DNA of 64,000 nucleotides, taken from M3007 sp046160625. Lineage in GTDB: Bacteria > Bacteroidota > Bacteroidia > Chitinophagales > Saprospiraceae. Shown here in pieces: positions 1-7,678 of this stretch (positions are counted from its first letter, which is position 1; each line of letters starts with the position of its first letter). Under the pieces are notes generated by a model that was not told the origin of the DNA, made no database searches, and saw nothing but the letters and a program-made list of their open reading frames with translations. The DNA lies in assembly GCA_046160625.1 (NCBI GenBank), contig JBJXGZ010000005.1, positions 102,893-166,892 of the forward strand. The letters are read 5' to 3'. The translations under genes and the position numbers were made by a program.

Positions 1-3
1 GTA

Positions 4-28
4 TTGTATAAGTTGTTGGCGCCGAGGG
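4..28. repeat. 25-bp direct repeat, copy 1
   Basis: Core of a repeat that recurs at 666-690 (identical core) and 3423-3447 (one mismatch). Copies 1 and 2 bracket the toxin-antitoxin pair. Read on the minus strand all three copies can encode a peptide like TLGANNLYNT with synonymous changes, so they may be relics of a duplicated coding sequence. Confidence 0.75.
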
Positions 29-72
29 TGGGGTGAGGAGTTTTTCTTACTTTTGTTGCAAATTTTAATATC

Positions 73-309
73 ATGGACGCCAATCTCCTTCAGCGAATCA
101 CGACCAACCCTGCCCAATGTGGTGGAAAACCATGCATTCGTGGGATGCGCATCCGTGTCACCGATGTGCTGGATTTGTTGGCCAATGGTCTTACGCCAGA
201 GGCTATTGTAACGGAAGAACTCCCTGACCTCAGCTTGGATGATGTGCGGGCTTGCTTGGCCTATGCGTCCTTGAAACTTAACCATCCTGTACTCGCTGCT
301 GCCGCCTGA
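73..309 (+). CDS. DUF433 family antitoxin-like protein
   Basis: A 78-residue protein of the DUF433 family, small winged-helix proteins that usually lie directly upstream of a PIN-like DUF5615 protein and are thought to be the antitoxin of that pair. The sequence shows the family hallmarks: the CGGKPCIRGMRI stretch near residues 16-27, then VTDVLDLLANGLTPEAI and a PDLSLDDVRACLAYA helix. The stop overlaps the start of the next gene by one base (TGATG), so the two are translationally coupled. The function is inferred from the family and the gene order. Confidence 0.85.
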   Translation: MDANLLQRITTNPAQCGGKPCIRGMRIRVTDVLDLLANGLTPEAIVTEELPDLSLDDVRACLAYASLKLNHPVLAAAA

Positions 310-638
310 TGCTGCTCATTGATGCTCAATTATCGCCCAACCTGGCAATCTGGGTAAAAGACCGTTTTGGGATTGACTGCTTTTCGGTCAAGTACATCGG
401 CTACCGTGATGCAGATGACGTTGACATTTTCTTCAAAGCCCGCGAATTGGATGCCACTATGCTGACCAAAGACGAAGATTTTGTCAAATTGCTCCACCAA
501 CATGGTAGCCCACCTCGTGTGATTTGGCTTACATGCGGCAATACTTCCAATGCACGTATGCGTGAAATTTTGGAAACCTACCTTGAGACGGCATTGGAAA
601 TGCTGGAAACGAATGATTTGGTGGAAATAAGTGGGTAG
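309..638 (+). CDS. DUF5615 family PIN-like toxin candidate
   Basis: A 109-residue protein of the DUF5615 (Mut7-C-like PIN) family. It starts LLIDAQLSPNLA, with the first acidic residue at Asp5, and has the conserved TKDEDF motif around residue 54. These acidic residues would bind metal in a PIN-type RNase. It follows the DUF433 gene with a one-base overlap, so the pair forms a probable type II toxin-antitoxin operon. RNase activity is inferred from the fold family and has not been shown for this protein. Confidence 0.82.
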   Translation: MLLIDAQLSPNLAIWVKDRFGIDCFSVKYIGYRDADDVDIFFKARELDATMLTKDEDFVKLLHQHGSPPRVIWLTCGNTSNARMREILETYLETALEMLETNDLVEISG

Positions 639-665
639 CGGTTGCCGAGGATTGTGACGCCAGTG

Positions 666-690
666 TTGTATAAGTTGTTGGCGCCGAGGG
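666..690. repeat. 25-bp direct repeat, copy 2
   Basis: Identical in its core to copy 1 at 4-28. Its left flank (a GTGACGCC-like stretch) resembles the left flank of copy 3, and copy 1 shares its right flank with copy 3. Confidence 0.75.
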
Positions 691-697
691 TTGAGGG

Positions 698-730
698 ATT
701 GTCGGCGTGACTTTGAGTCAGGCCGACAAT
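698..730. terminator. Hairpin between convergent genes
   Basis: Nine perfect base pairs (ATTGTCGGC with GCCGACAAT), one mismatch, five further pairs (TGACT with AGTCA) and a three-base loop. It lies between the ends of the toxin gene and the minus-strand secreted protein gene. No T-tract follows on either strand, so terminator function is only a guess. Confidence 0.45.
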
Positions 731-737
731 TAGCAGA

Positions 738-3347
738 TTACTGCTTGACGAATTTCGCAGTGTACACACCAGTGTCTGTCCTCATCCGAAGGAAATACAC
801 CCCGGCGGGGAGCTCAGCAGCTGACCAGACAATCCTTTCCTGCCCCTGGAAAACCCTGTCCTTTGCCAACTCGGCTATTTGCCTGCCCTGCAAGTCAATT
901 ATGGCGAGATTGCCGGACCGGGCTTTTTCCGAAAAGATTTCGACGGCCACCTTGTCGCCGGATGGGTTGGGTGAGACCTTCATTTCAAATACCGGGCTTC
1001 CCGCCAGGATAGTCGTGTTTACGAGGGTCACTGCGATAAGGTCACCAAGGGGATTAATACCATCGGCATATTCAAAGTGCCGCAAAACGGTGTATGTCCC
1101 GCTCCCGCCTCCATTGGGGTCGTATTCAAATAGAACGCCGCCCTCGCTGCTTCCACCGGCAGTAGCCATCCCGTAAAATTTGCCGTCTGACTCTATCAGG
1201 CTGCCGTGAGGATTGCTGCCATTAGCGTATTCAAAATGATGCTTTACTGAGAAGGTTCCGCTCCCGCTTCCATTGGGGTCGTATTCAAATAAAACGCCGC
1301 CATCGCCGCTTCCGCCGATACCAGTCATCCCGTAAAATTTGCCGTCTGACTCTATCAGGCTGCCAGAAGAGAAACTGCCATCAACGGGTTTATTAAAATA
1401 ATGCTTGACCGAGTAGGTTCCGCTCCCGCCTGAGGCGGGGTCGTATTCAAATAAAACGCCGTCGTTGAAGATTACGCCACCATAAGTCATCCCGTAAAAT
1501 TTGCCGCCAGACTCTATCAGGCTGCCCTGTGGACCGCCGCCATTGAAGCTGTTAAAATGATACTTGATTGTGTAGATCCCTGCTCCGGCGGGGTCGTATT
1601 CAAATATCACGCCTAAGTCGTTGTTACCGCCGGAAAAAGTCAACCCGTAAAATTTACCTCCCGACTCAATCAGGCTGCCATAAGGGGTGCGGCCATGTGT
1701 GTAGAAAAAATGATGCTTGACTGTGTAGGTTCCCACTCCGGCAGGGTCATATTCAAATAGTACACCGCTGTCGTGAATTCCGCCGTAAGGAGTCATCCCG
1801 TAAAATTTGCCGCCATACTCCATCAGTTTGCTGCGGGGGTTTCTACCATTCGTGCCATCAAAATGATGCTCAACAGTGTAGATTCCCACCCCTGCGGGGT
1901 CGTATGCAAAAAGGACACCTAAGTCGCTGCTTCCGCCCTCAGAAGTCATTCCGTAAAATTTGCCGCTCGACGCTATCAGACTGCCGGCTGGGTTGCCGCC
2001 ATTGATGAAATCAAAATGATGCTTGACAGCGTAGGTACCCGCCCCGGCGGGGTCGTATGCAAAAAGGACGCCGCCGCCTTTGCTTCCGCCGAAGGAAGCC
2101 ATTCCGTACAATATGCCGCCAGACACTGTCAGGCTACCGTAAGGGCTTCTGCCTTCTATGTTGTCAAAAAGATGCTTGACTGTGTAGGTTCCGCTCCCGC
2201 CTGCGGCTGGGTCGTATTCAAATATAACGCCGTCGCCGCCGATTCCCCCGGCGTTAGTCATCCCGTAAAATTTGCCATCCGATTCTATCAGGCTGCCGCG
2301 AGGCACTGCGCCACTGGTGTAGTCAAAGTGATGCTTGACCATGTAAGTTCCGTTTCCACCTGTGGCGGGAGCGTATTCAAATAGGACACCCGCGTTGCTT
2401 CCGCCTTCAGAAGTCATACCATAAAATTTGCCGTTAGAAACTATCAGGCTGCCATAAGGGTAGTAGCCTCCATTGCTGTCAAAAAAATGCTTGACCGTAT
2501 AGATTCCCGCTCCGGCGGGGTCATATTCAAATAGTACCCCCCCGTTGGAGACTCCGCCCCTGAGCGTCATACCGTAAAATTTGCCGTTAGAAACTACCAG
2601 GCTGCCATTAGGGTAGTAGCCTCCATTGCTGTCAAAAAAATGCTTGACTGTATAGATTCCCGCTCCGGCGGGGTCATATTCAAATAGTACCCCCAGGCCG
2701 TCGCTTCCGCCTTGAGAAGTCATCCCGTAAAATTTACCGCCCCACTCAATCAAGCTGCCGTATGGATAGCCGCCATTTGTGTTGTCAAAATTATGCTTGA
2801 CAGTATAGATTCCCAATCCACCTCCAGCGAGCTCGTATTCAAATATCACTCCGTGGCCGTGGCTCCCGCCCGTGAGCGTCATACCGTAAAATTTGCCGCC
2901 CGACGCTATCAGGCTACCATTAGGCTGGCCGCCATTTGTGTTGTCAAAATTATGCTTGACCGTGTAGGCTCCACTCCCGCCTGCGGCGTGATCGTATTCA
3001 AATAGTACCCCGTAGCCATTGCTTCCGCCTAAAGGAGTCATCCCGTAAAATTTGCCGCCCCACTCCAATAAATCAGCCTGAGGATTGACCCCTTGAGTTT
3101 CGAATACAAAATTGGCAAAGCCACTGCCGTCCGTATTCAGTTTGATAATGGAACCATAACCGGCGGCTCCAAAATTAGTCAACCCCCACAATTCGGTCTG
3201 GGCAACTATACGAGCAGAGATCAGCAAGAATAGAAAGGCCAGCGCGAATGGAAGATAGCGGGTAAAGAGGAGCGGATAGAGAAGGGCTGCTTTTTTCAAG
3301 ACAAAATTATTGGTGAAAATGAAAAATGGGTGGGTGGCTGTCGGCAT
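738..3347 (-). CDS. T9SS-secreted protein with 13 GloVer-type tandem repeats
   Basis: An 869-residue secreted protein. A hydrophobic segment around residues 15-48 ending ARIVAQ is a signal peptide. The body consists of 13 repeats of about 51 residues, each with a core like GKFYGMT, GVLFEYDPAG and YTVKHHFD, matching the GloVer tandem repeat that probably forms a beta-propeller-like structure. The last 80 residues (FEMKVSPNPSGDKVAVEIF to AKFVKQ) are a type A T9SS sorting domain, so it is exported and released or anchored at the surface. Two adjacent DNA units near 2459-2545 and 2613-2695 are almost identical, a sign of recent unit duplication. The ligand is unknown. Confidence 0.9.
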   Translation of the reverse strand: MPTATHPFFIFTNNFVLKKAALLYPLLFTRYLPFALAFLFLLISARIVAQTELWGLTNFGAAGYGSIIKLNTDGSGFANFVFETQGVNPQADLLEWGGKFYGMTPLGGSNGYGVLFEYDHAAGGSGAYTVKHNFDNTNGGQPNGSLIASGGKFYGMTLTGGSHGHGVIFEYELAGGGLGIYTVKHNFDNTNGGYPYGSLIEWGGKFYGMTSQGGSDGLGVLFEYDPAGAGIYTVKHFFDSNGGYYPNGSLVVSNGKFYGMTLRGGVSNGGVLFEYDPAGAGIYTVKHFFDSNGGYYPYGSLIVSNGKFYGMTSEGGSNAGVLFEYAPATGGNGTYMVKHHFDYTSGAVPRGSLIESDGKFYGMTNAGGIGGDGVIFEYDPAAGGSGTYTVKHLFDNIEGRSPYGSLTVSGGILYGMASFGGSKGGGVLFAYDPAGAGTYAVKHHFDFINGGNPAGSLIASSGKFYGMTSEGGSSDLGVLFAYDPAGVGIYTVEHHFDGTNGRNPRSKLMEYGGKFYGMTPYGGIHDSGVLFEYDPAGVGTYTVKHHFFYTHGRTPYGSLIESGGKFYGLTFSGGNNDLGVIFEYDPAGAGIYTIKYHFNSFNGGGPQGSLIESGGKFYGMTYGGVIFNDGVLFEYDPASGGSGTYSVKHYFNKPVDGSFSSGSLIESDGKFYGMTGIGGSGDGGVLFEYDPNGSGSGTFSVKHHFEYANGSNPHGSLIESDGKFYGMATAGGSSEGGVLFEYDPNGGGSGTYTVLRHFEYADGINPLGDLIAVTLVNTTILAGSPVFEMKVSPNPSGDKVAVEIFSEKARSGNLAIIDLQGRQIAELAKDRVFQGQERIVWSAAELPAGVYFLRMRTDTGVYTAKFVKQ

Positions 3348-3422
3348 AACTCAAAGTTACGCTGCCAATTGGGAAACGTTTTGATTTCGAGCACGCTGTT
3401 GTCGCGAATGGTCACGTCGGTG

Positions 3423-3447
3423 TTGTATAAGTTGTTGGAGCCGAGGG
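3423..3447. repeat. 25-bp direct repeat, copy 3
   Basis: One mismatch to copies 1 and 2. It lies between the minus-strand lipoprotein gene and the repeat-protein gene. The minus strand here can encode TLGSNNLYNTDVTIRDNS. Confidence 0.7.
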
Positions 3448-3483
3448 TGGTGTGAGGAGTTGCGTCAAGAGTATCAGGTTCCT

Positions 3484-4068
3484 TTACCAAAGCCGCTCTA
3501 AATGTTCTCCCCCTTGCTTACAAACTTTAAGAATACCGTATTCCGGAGCGTAGTAAAGCGTGTCTTTGGACAAGTGCTCGATATGTCGGATCACATGATA
3601 GCATTGCTTCCCGGAGACCAGAAATGAATCGAGACAAATCAGGTCTGAGAAATTTCCGCTAAGGGGAGCTCTGCAAGGAAAGTGGCCAGCGCTGTCAATG
3701 AGCAGATTGGCCGAGGTGTAATTCCCAATATCAATAATAGAATCACGGTCGCCGGACAATCTGATATTAAACCCAAGATTTGGGCTGGCTCCAATCAAAT
3801 GAACCTCGCGGAATTCAGTATTGTACAAGTGGCAACCGCCATATCCCGGGCTACCGAAGCCGCTCGAACTCAGCTGGTCTGCTGCCACCTCCATCGGAAT
3901 GCTGTCAAGGCCGTTTTTTAAAAATACAATGATTTCACCCTCGGTATAAGGGATATAGGAGCGCAGGGTTTCCGTACTGAGAAAGGGAATGTCCGTGTCG
4001 CAACAGCTGTCGCATCCGCTGATTAGGCCGACTGATAAAAGCAGCAATAAAATGCAAATTGGTTTCAT
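3484..4068 (-). CDS. Predicted lipoprotein, unknown function
   Basis: A 194-residue protein that starts with MKPICILLLLLSVGLISGC, a clear lipoprotein signal with Cys19 as the lipidation site. The mature part is rich in Cys, Tyr and Ser, with no domain recognised. It is expected in the periplasm attached to the outer or inner membrane. It sits upstream, on the same strand, of the repeat-containing secreted protein, 136 bp away, so co-expression is possible but not shown. Confidence 0.75.
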   Translation of the reverse strand: MKPICILLLLLSVGLISGCDSCCDTDIPFLSTETLRSYIPYTEGEIIVFLKNGLDSIPMEVAADQLSSSGFGSPGYGGCHLYNTEFREVHLIGASPNLGFNIRLSGDRDSIIDIGNYTSANLLIDSAGHFPCRAPLSGNFSDLICLDSFLVSGKQCYHVIRHIEHLSKDTLYYAPEYGILKVCKQGGEHLERLW

Positions 4069-4132
4069 AAGGAAGATTTTACGAAAGGTAATAGTTTAAT
4101 ATATTGGTCTGACAGCCAACGGATATTCAGCA

Positions 4133-4675
4133 TTACCGCCGTCTCCCTACAAATCCCGGCAACGCCAAATCCTTCTCCGAAACCAAAACCTCCCCCAGAT
4201 CAAATTCCCAATCAATCCCCAGCACCGGATCGTCAAAACGCACACCGCCCTCGTGCGCTTTGGAATAAAAATTGTCGCACTTATAGGCGAATTCTGCCGT
4301 GCCACTTAACACCAAATAGCCGTGGGCAAAACCGCGCGGTACAAAAAGTTGGCGTTTGTTCTCTGCGCTTAGCCGGATGCTAAACCATTGGCCAAAAGTG
4401 GCCGAACCTTCTCGTAAATCTACTGCCACATCCAGCACCTCGCCTTCGGTGACGCGCACGAGTTTGGCCTGTGCCATTTCCCCTACTTGATAGTGTAATC
4501 CACGGAGAACTCCGCGGGTCGAACGGGCTTGATTGTCTTGCACAAATGCCGCATGAACACCCGCTTCCGCCCAGACTTTCTGGTTGTAACTTTCAAAAAA
4601 ATAGCCCCGCTCGTCACGGAAAACCGCTGGCTCAAATATGAGCAGGTCTGGAATGGGCGTAGTCGAAAAAGGCAT
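4133..4675 (-). CDS. rfbC: dTDP-4-dehydrorhamnose 3,5-epimerase
   Basis: A 180-residue protein catalysing the third step of dTDP-L-rhamnose synthesis for surface polysaccharide. Family motifs are present: FEPAVFRDERGYFFESYN at the N-terminus, QDNQARSTRGVLRGLHYQ with the catalytic His, and the active-site Tyr in EFAYKCDNFY. The start at 4675 (MPFSTTPIPDLLIFEP) fits the family length. An upstream in-frame extension would be encoded by a tandem microrepeat and is rejected. The other rfb genes are not adjacent in this window. Confidence 0.93.
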   Translation of the reverse strand: MPFSTTPIPDLLIFEPAVFRDERGYFFESYNQKVWAEAGVHAAFVQDNQARSTRGVLRGLHYQVGEMAQAKLVRVTEGEVLDVAVDLREGSATFGQWFSIRLSAENKRQLFVPRGFAHGYLVLSGTAEFAYKCDNFYSKAHEGGVRFDDPVLGIDWEFDLGEVLVSEKDLALPGFVGRRR

Positions 4676-4678
4676 TTT

Positions 4679-4709
4679 GATGTATGATGTATGATGTATG
4701 ATGTATGAA
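4679..4709. repeat. Tandem ATGTATG microrepeat
   Basis: Four units of a 7-bp repeat (TGTATGA) just upstream of rfbC. A related, imperfect array lies at 47811-47850 upstream of iscA. Confidence 0.8.
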
Positions 4710-4745
4710 CGGGGTTTCACTTGGAGGGACTGCCACTGCCAACTG

Positions 4746-4775
4746 CTCCCTCCTTCGCTAAAGCTACGGCGGGTG
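4746..4775. repeat. Family E palindromic repeat, copy 1
   Basis: Contains CCTCCTTCGCTAAAG followed by GGCGGGT, the two ends of a dispersed repeat also seen at 28818-28859, 29126-29226, 35664-35717 and, inside a gene, 39764-39791. It overlaps no gene here. Confidence 0.65.
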
Positions 4776-4788
4776 AAACTGCCAACTG

Positions 4789-5619
4789 CTACTGCTTCCT
4801 GCCACTGCCCTTCCTCCAGGAGATCATCGCAGAAGGTGTAAGCCCCAGGCTAGGGTGCCATTCAGAGGCAAGGTCAATGGCCAGGTTGTTTTTCAAACGA
4901 AATCCGGCGCCAAAGCCAATGCGCGCCAAATTGTTGCTGCGCATCCCGGCCCGGATTACCAGCGCTGATGTTGGCCGATATTCAAGTCCGGCTTTTACCA
5001 TGGCTTTGAGTTCGAGGTCTTTTTCGGTTTCAAAGGTCATCAAAAGTATCTCTGAGGGCTTCCATGATCCGCCGATACGCAATAGGGTGGGCACAAGATC
5101 CTCCCCAATTTTTTGCTGAAAAGGGTTTTGGATTTTTGCACCGATCCAAACGTCGGGCAAAACCCGGGCGAGCATACTCAGTCCGAAAGTCGCCATTGTA
5201 GCAGACCCGTATTCCTGTGCTGAGGCCCGCAACAGATCCGCTGAGCCCCCGAGATAAAAAGCCTCCGTCAAACGCCGACCATAGGCCAGACGGAACCGGT
5301 GTTCTGCGTAAATATCTACCGCCGAGTGCTCGATGCCCAGCCCAACGCCGCTATATTTTCCCATGCCTGCTACGGCCTGGACGTTGCCAGTTTGCCAGCC
5401 CGTCACACCGTAGGGCAAAGCTGATCCTGCCCAAAAGCCGAGCCGCTCACCCAAGCCTAATTGGGCTTCATTGGCAAGTCCGGCCGAAAGACCGGGGATG
5501 GCAATGGTGGCTCCGCCCATGCCCATCGCCGCTGCATTTTCGAACGGACGCATAAATACCTGAGCGTGGAGTGCCGTGATCAGAAAAAACAAAAAAACAA
5601 AAAGGGTAAGGTGGCGCAT
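4789..5619 (-). CDS. Predicted outer-membrane beta-barrel protein
   Basis: A 276-residue protein with a signal peptide (MRHLTLFVFLFFLITALHAQ). The mature N-terminus has a FENAAAMGMGGATIAI motif of the kind seen in PorV/PorQ and FadL-like barrels, and alternating Gly- and aromatic-rich strands follow to the C-terminus. The start is chosen at 5619 because the signal peptide begins there and a TACTTTTG box lies about 20 bp upstream. The family assignment is tentative; a role in T9SS cannot be claimed from sequence alone. Confidence 0.6.
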   Translation of the reverse strand: MRHLTLFVFLFFLITALHAQVFMRPFENAAAMGMGGATIAIPGLSAGLANEAQLGLGERLGFWAGSALPYGVTGWQTGNVQAVAGMGKYSGVGLGIEHSAVDIYAEHRFRLAYGRRLTEAFYLGGSADLLRASAQEYGSATMATFGLSMLARVLPDVWIGAKIQNPFQQKIGEDLVPTLLRIGGSWKPSEILLMTFETEKDLELKAMVKAGLEYRPTSALVIRAGMRSNNLARIGFGAGFRLKNNLAIDLASEWHPSLGLTPSAMISWRKGSGRKQ

Positions 5620-5639
5620 GGCATCAAAAATTGGTTGGG

Positions 5640-5647
5640 CAAAAGTA
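5640..5647 (-). promoter_or_regulatory. Candidate -7 box for the barrel gene
   Basis: TACTTTTG on the minus strand, matching TAnnTTTG, with a leader of about 20 nt. No good -33 TTTG was seen. Confidence 0.45.
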
Positions 5648-5672
5648 GAGCGCGCTTGCGATAGCCACGGCA

Positions 5673-5680
5673 TACATTTG
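5673..5680 (+). promoter_or_regulatory. Candidate -7 box for the alpha-galactosidase
   Basis: TACATTTG matches TAnnTTTG and lies 20 bp before the ATG at 5701. It argues against the GTG at 5680 as the start, because that codon overlaps the box. The -33 element is weak. Confidence 0.5.
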
Positions 5681-5700
5681 TGGGTCAAATCAGACAAGCC

Positions 5701-7512
5701 ATGAGATTTATCCAAGCCATACTAACCGTCAACGATAAAGCACACCCGCTGCAACCGAATCGCGCCAACACGTTTGAAGAAATTTACGCCGAATTTCAAC
5801 TAAGTGCCGAAGCGGACGGGAATGGCACACGATATTCCGTTTTTCTCCACCCTAAGCAAGATGTAGCCGTTCAAAGGCTTGAGATTCAATTCGATCTGCC
5901 GCTGCCGCCCGATGCTCAATTTTTTGCCAACGGCTACCAATCCTGGAGCGAAAGCCGACTCTTGAAAGTCACAGATGGTATTCCCCGGTTGCGCAGCATC
6001 GCACGGCGGTATATGGGCTTGTATGGCGATGAGCATATCAAGGGCATTCCTCGCGGGCAGGGTTATCTGCATTCCTGGACGTATGCGTATGTATCCCGGA
6101 ACGCTGTTCCGGGCCAAAACTCGGAACAGCGTTCCGAGATACACCAGCGTTCCGGGATACTCTGCGGCTCCCTCAGCGAACGCACGGGCTTTACCCTTTT
6201 CCTGTACGATTATCGGAAGGGAATCCTCACCGTTCGCAAAGACATGGATGGTCTAACCCTGAAGCACTCTTTTCCTGCACTTGATTTTTGGGTGGGTGAA
6301 GGCGAGGAACAGGCCCTTTTTGACGCCTATTTTAAAGTCTGCGAAGTGTCAAAACCAACTGCCCCGCCAGCTATAGGTTGGACGAGTTGGTACAGTCATT
6401 TCACGAATATTTCAGAGGCGGTATTGATGAAGAATTTGGAGTCGTTTTCAGCACAACTTCCCGAAAATTTTAAATTTTCGGGAAGTTCAAATCCGTACTT
6501 CCAAATTGACGACGGCTGGCAAACTGCCGTGGGCGATTGGCTTAGCATGAAACCTGCTTTCCCAAACGGTATGCAGCACATTGCATTGAAAATCAAAGAG
6601 AAAGGTTTGCTCCCTGGGCTTTGGCTCGCGCCGTTTGTGGCTTCCGCAAAATCCGAACTTGTGCGCCGCCACCCCGATTGGTTGTTGAAAGATACCAAAG
6701 GCAGGCCCATAAAAGTCGGCTGGAATCCTTATTGGCAGGGCTGGTACTATGCACTTGATTTTTACCATGATGGGGTGCGCGAATACCTCAGTGGCGTTTT
6801 CCATACCATCCTCGAAAAATGGGGCTTCGAATTACTCAAACTCGACTTTTTGTTCGCAGTTGCGCTCGCGCCTCCGCCCGGCAAAACGCGCGGCGGTGTG
6901 ATGTGGGAAGCCATGGAATTCATCCGGCATTTGGTTGGTTCAAAACGTATTCTTGCTTGTGGAGTGCCGCTTGGTGCTTGCTTCGGGCTGGCGGATTATT
7001 GCCGTATAGGGGGAGATGTGCATCTGGCTTGGCGACATCCGCTGCTTTCATTTTTGCATTTTCGAGAACGGGTAGACACACTTGCATCACTGCACAGCAC
7101 TTTGGGGCGCTGGCAACTCAATGGGCGTGCCTTTCAGAACGACCCAGACGTGTTTATCCTTCGCAATGGGCATCAAAAACTCAATCCAGATCAGCAGCAA
7201 ACACTGTTGACCATCAATGCTTTACTCGGAAATCTGCTCTTTACCTCCGATGATGTGGGTGAATATTCCGAGGAGCAAAAAGCCGAACTGGAGGAGGCCC
7301 TTTTATTGCGCGGCAGCCAAATAAACAGGGTTTATGAATTGGAGAAAGACGTTTGGAAGATTGATTTTGAGCAAGATGTGGCACACCTGGCAGGTGTGCC
7401 ACATCTCTGGTCGGCGTATTGCAATTTAACAAAATCAGAAAAAAACCTGCCGCTCGCCAACGGTATGTGGGTGGAATTGCGTCCTTTCGAGACCTTGGTT
7501 TTGAAATCTTGA
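5701..7512 (+). CDS. GH36 family alpha-galactosidase
   Basis: A 603-residue glycoside hydrolase that should release alpha-linked galactose from oligosaccharides. An N-terminal beta-sandwich with the NGYQSWSE motif precedes a TIM barrel with WTSWYSHF, FQIDDGWQ and GLWLAPF. The catalytic nucleophile is Asp382 in LLKLDFLF and the acid/base Asp439 in CRIGGDV. No signal peptide is seen, so it is probably cytoplasmic. Three perfect palindromes (6092-6159, 6455-6487, 7375-7405) are inserted in frame, adding peptides absent from the family core. All catalytic residues are kept, so it should be active. Confidence 0.9.
   Translation: MRFIQAILTVNDKAHPLQPNRANTFEEIYAEFQLSAEADGNGTRYSVFLHPKQDVAVQRLEIQFDLPLPPDAQFFANGYQSWSESRLLKVTDGIPRLRSIARRYMGLYGDEHIKGIPRGQGYLHSWTYAYVSRNAVPGQNSEQRSEIHQRSGILCGSLSERTGFTLFLYDYRKGILTVRKDMDGLTLKHSFPALDFWVGEGEEQALFDAYFKVCEVSKPTAPPAIGWTSWYSHFTNISEAVLMKNLESFSAQLPENFKFSGSSNPYFQIDDGWQTAVGDWLSMKPAFPNGMQHIALKIKEKGLLPGLWLAPFVASAKSELVRRHPDWLLKDTKGRPIKVGWNPYWQGWYYALDFYHDGVREYLSGVFHTILEKWGFELLKLDFLFAVALAPPPGKTRGGVMWEAMEFIRHLVGSKRILACGVPLGACFGLADYCRIGGDVHLAWRHPLLSFLHFRERVDTLASLHSTLGRWQLNGRAFQNDPDVFILRNGHQKLNPDQQQTLLTINALLGNLLFTSDDVGEYSEEQKAELEEALLLRGSQINRVYELEKDVWKIDFEQDVAHLAGVPHLWSAYCNLTKSEKNLPLANGMWVELRPFETLVLKS
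6092..6159. repeat. Family A palindrome inside alpha-galactosidase
   Basis: Perfect 15-bp inverted arms at 6092-6106 and 6145-6159 (arm TATCCCGGAACGCTG), with further GGAACGCTGTTCC-like copies between them. In frame, it adds about 25 residues. The same motif is found in frame at 50641-50689. Confidence 0.9.
6455..6487. repeat. Family B palindrome inside alpha-galactosidase
   Basis: Perfect 16-bp arms (AACTTCCCGAAAATTT) around a 1-nt loop. It encodes LPENFKFSGSS. A near-identical copy lies at 39561-39593 inside the TANGO2-like gene. Confidence 0.92.
7375..7405. repeat. Family C palindrome inside alpha-galactosidase
   Basis: Perfect 15-bp arms (GATGTGGCACACCTG) around one base. It encodes DVAHLAGVPHL. 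A related palindrome lies at 44511-44573 inside the barrel gene. Confidence 0.92.
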
Positions 7513-7536
7513 AATCGTCGCCCAATGGCAAGTCTT

Positions 7537-7570
7537 TTTGACTGTCCTATCCGCCAAGCACGTATCTTTG
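7537..7570 (+). promoter_or_regulatory. Promoter of the DUF4249 gene
   Basis: TTTG at 7537-7540 and TATCTTTG at 7563-7570, 22 bp apart, match the Bacteroidota -33/-7 pair. The leader of about 100 nt contains a GGACTTTGGA/TCCAAAGTCC inverted repeat and AGTCCAAAGTC-type microrepeats. Confidence 0.65.
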
Positions 7571-7678
7571 CCCCTCTTGAAGGACCTTGGATTATTAAAT
7601 ACCGGACTTTGGACTCCGTTGGTTCAATATCCAAAGTCCAACAGTCCAAAGTCTAACAGTCCAACGTCTAAAGTATAC

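Noticed and set aside
2016..3005. Plus-strand open frames inside the repeat-protein gene
   Set aside because: Shadows created by the tandem repeat on the opposite strand.
3296..3490. A 64-codon minus-strand frame with TLGSNNLYNT
   Set aside because: It overlaps the start of the secreted repeat protein and is only a fragment; reported as a repeat instead.
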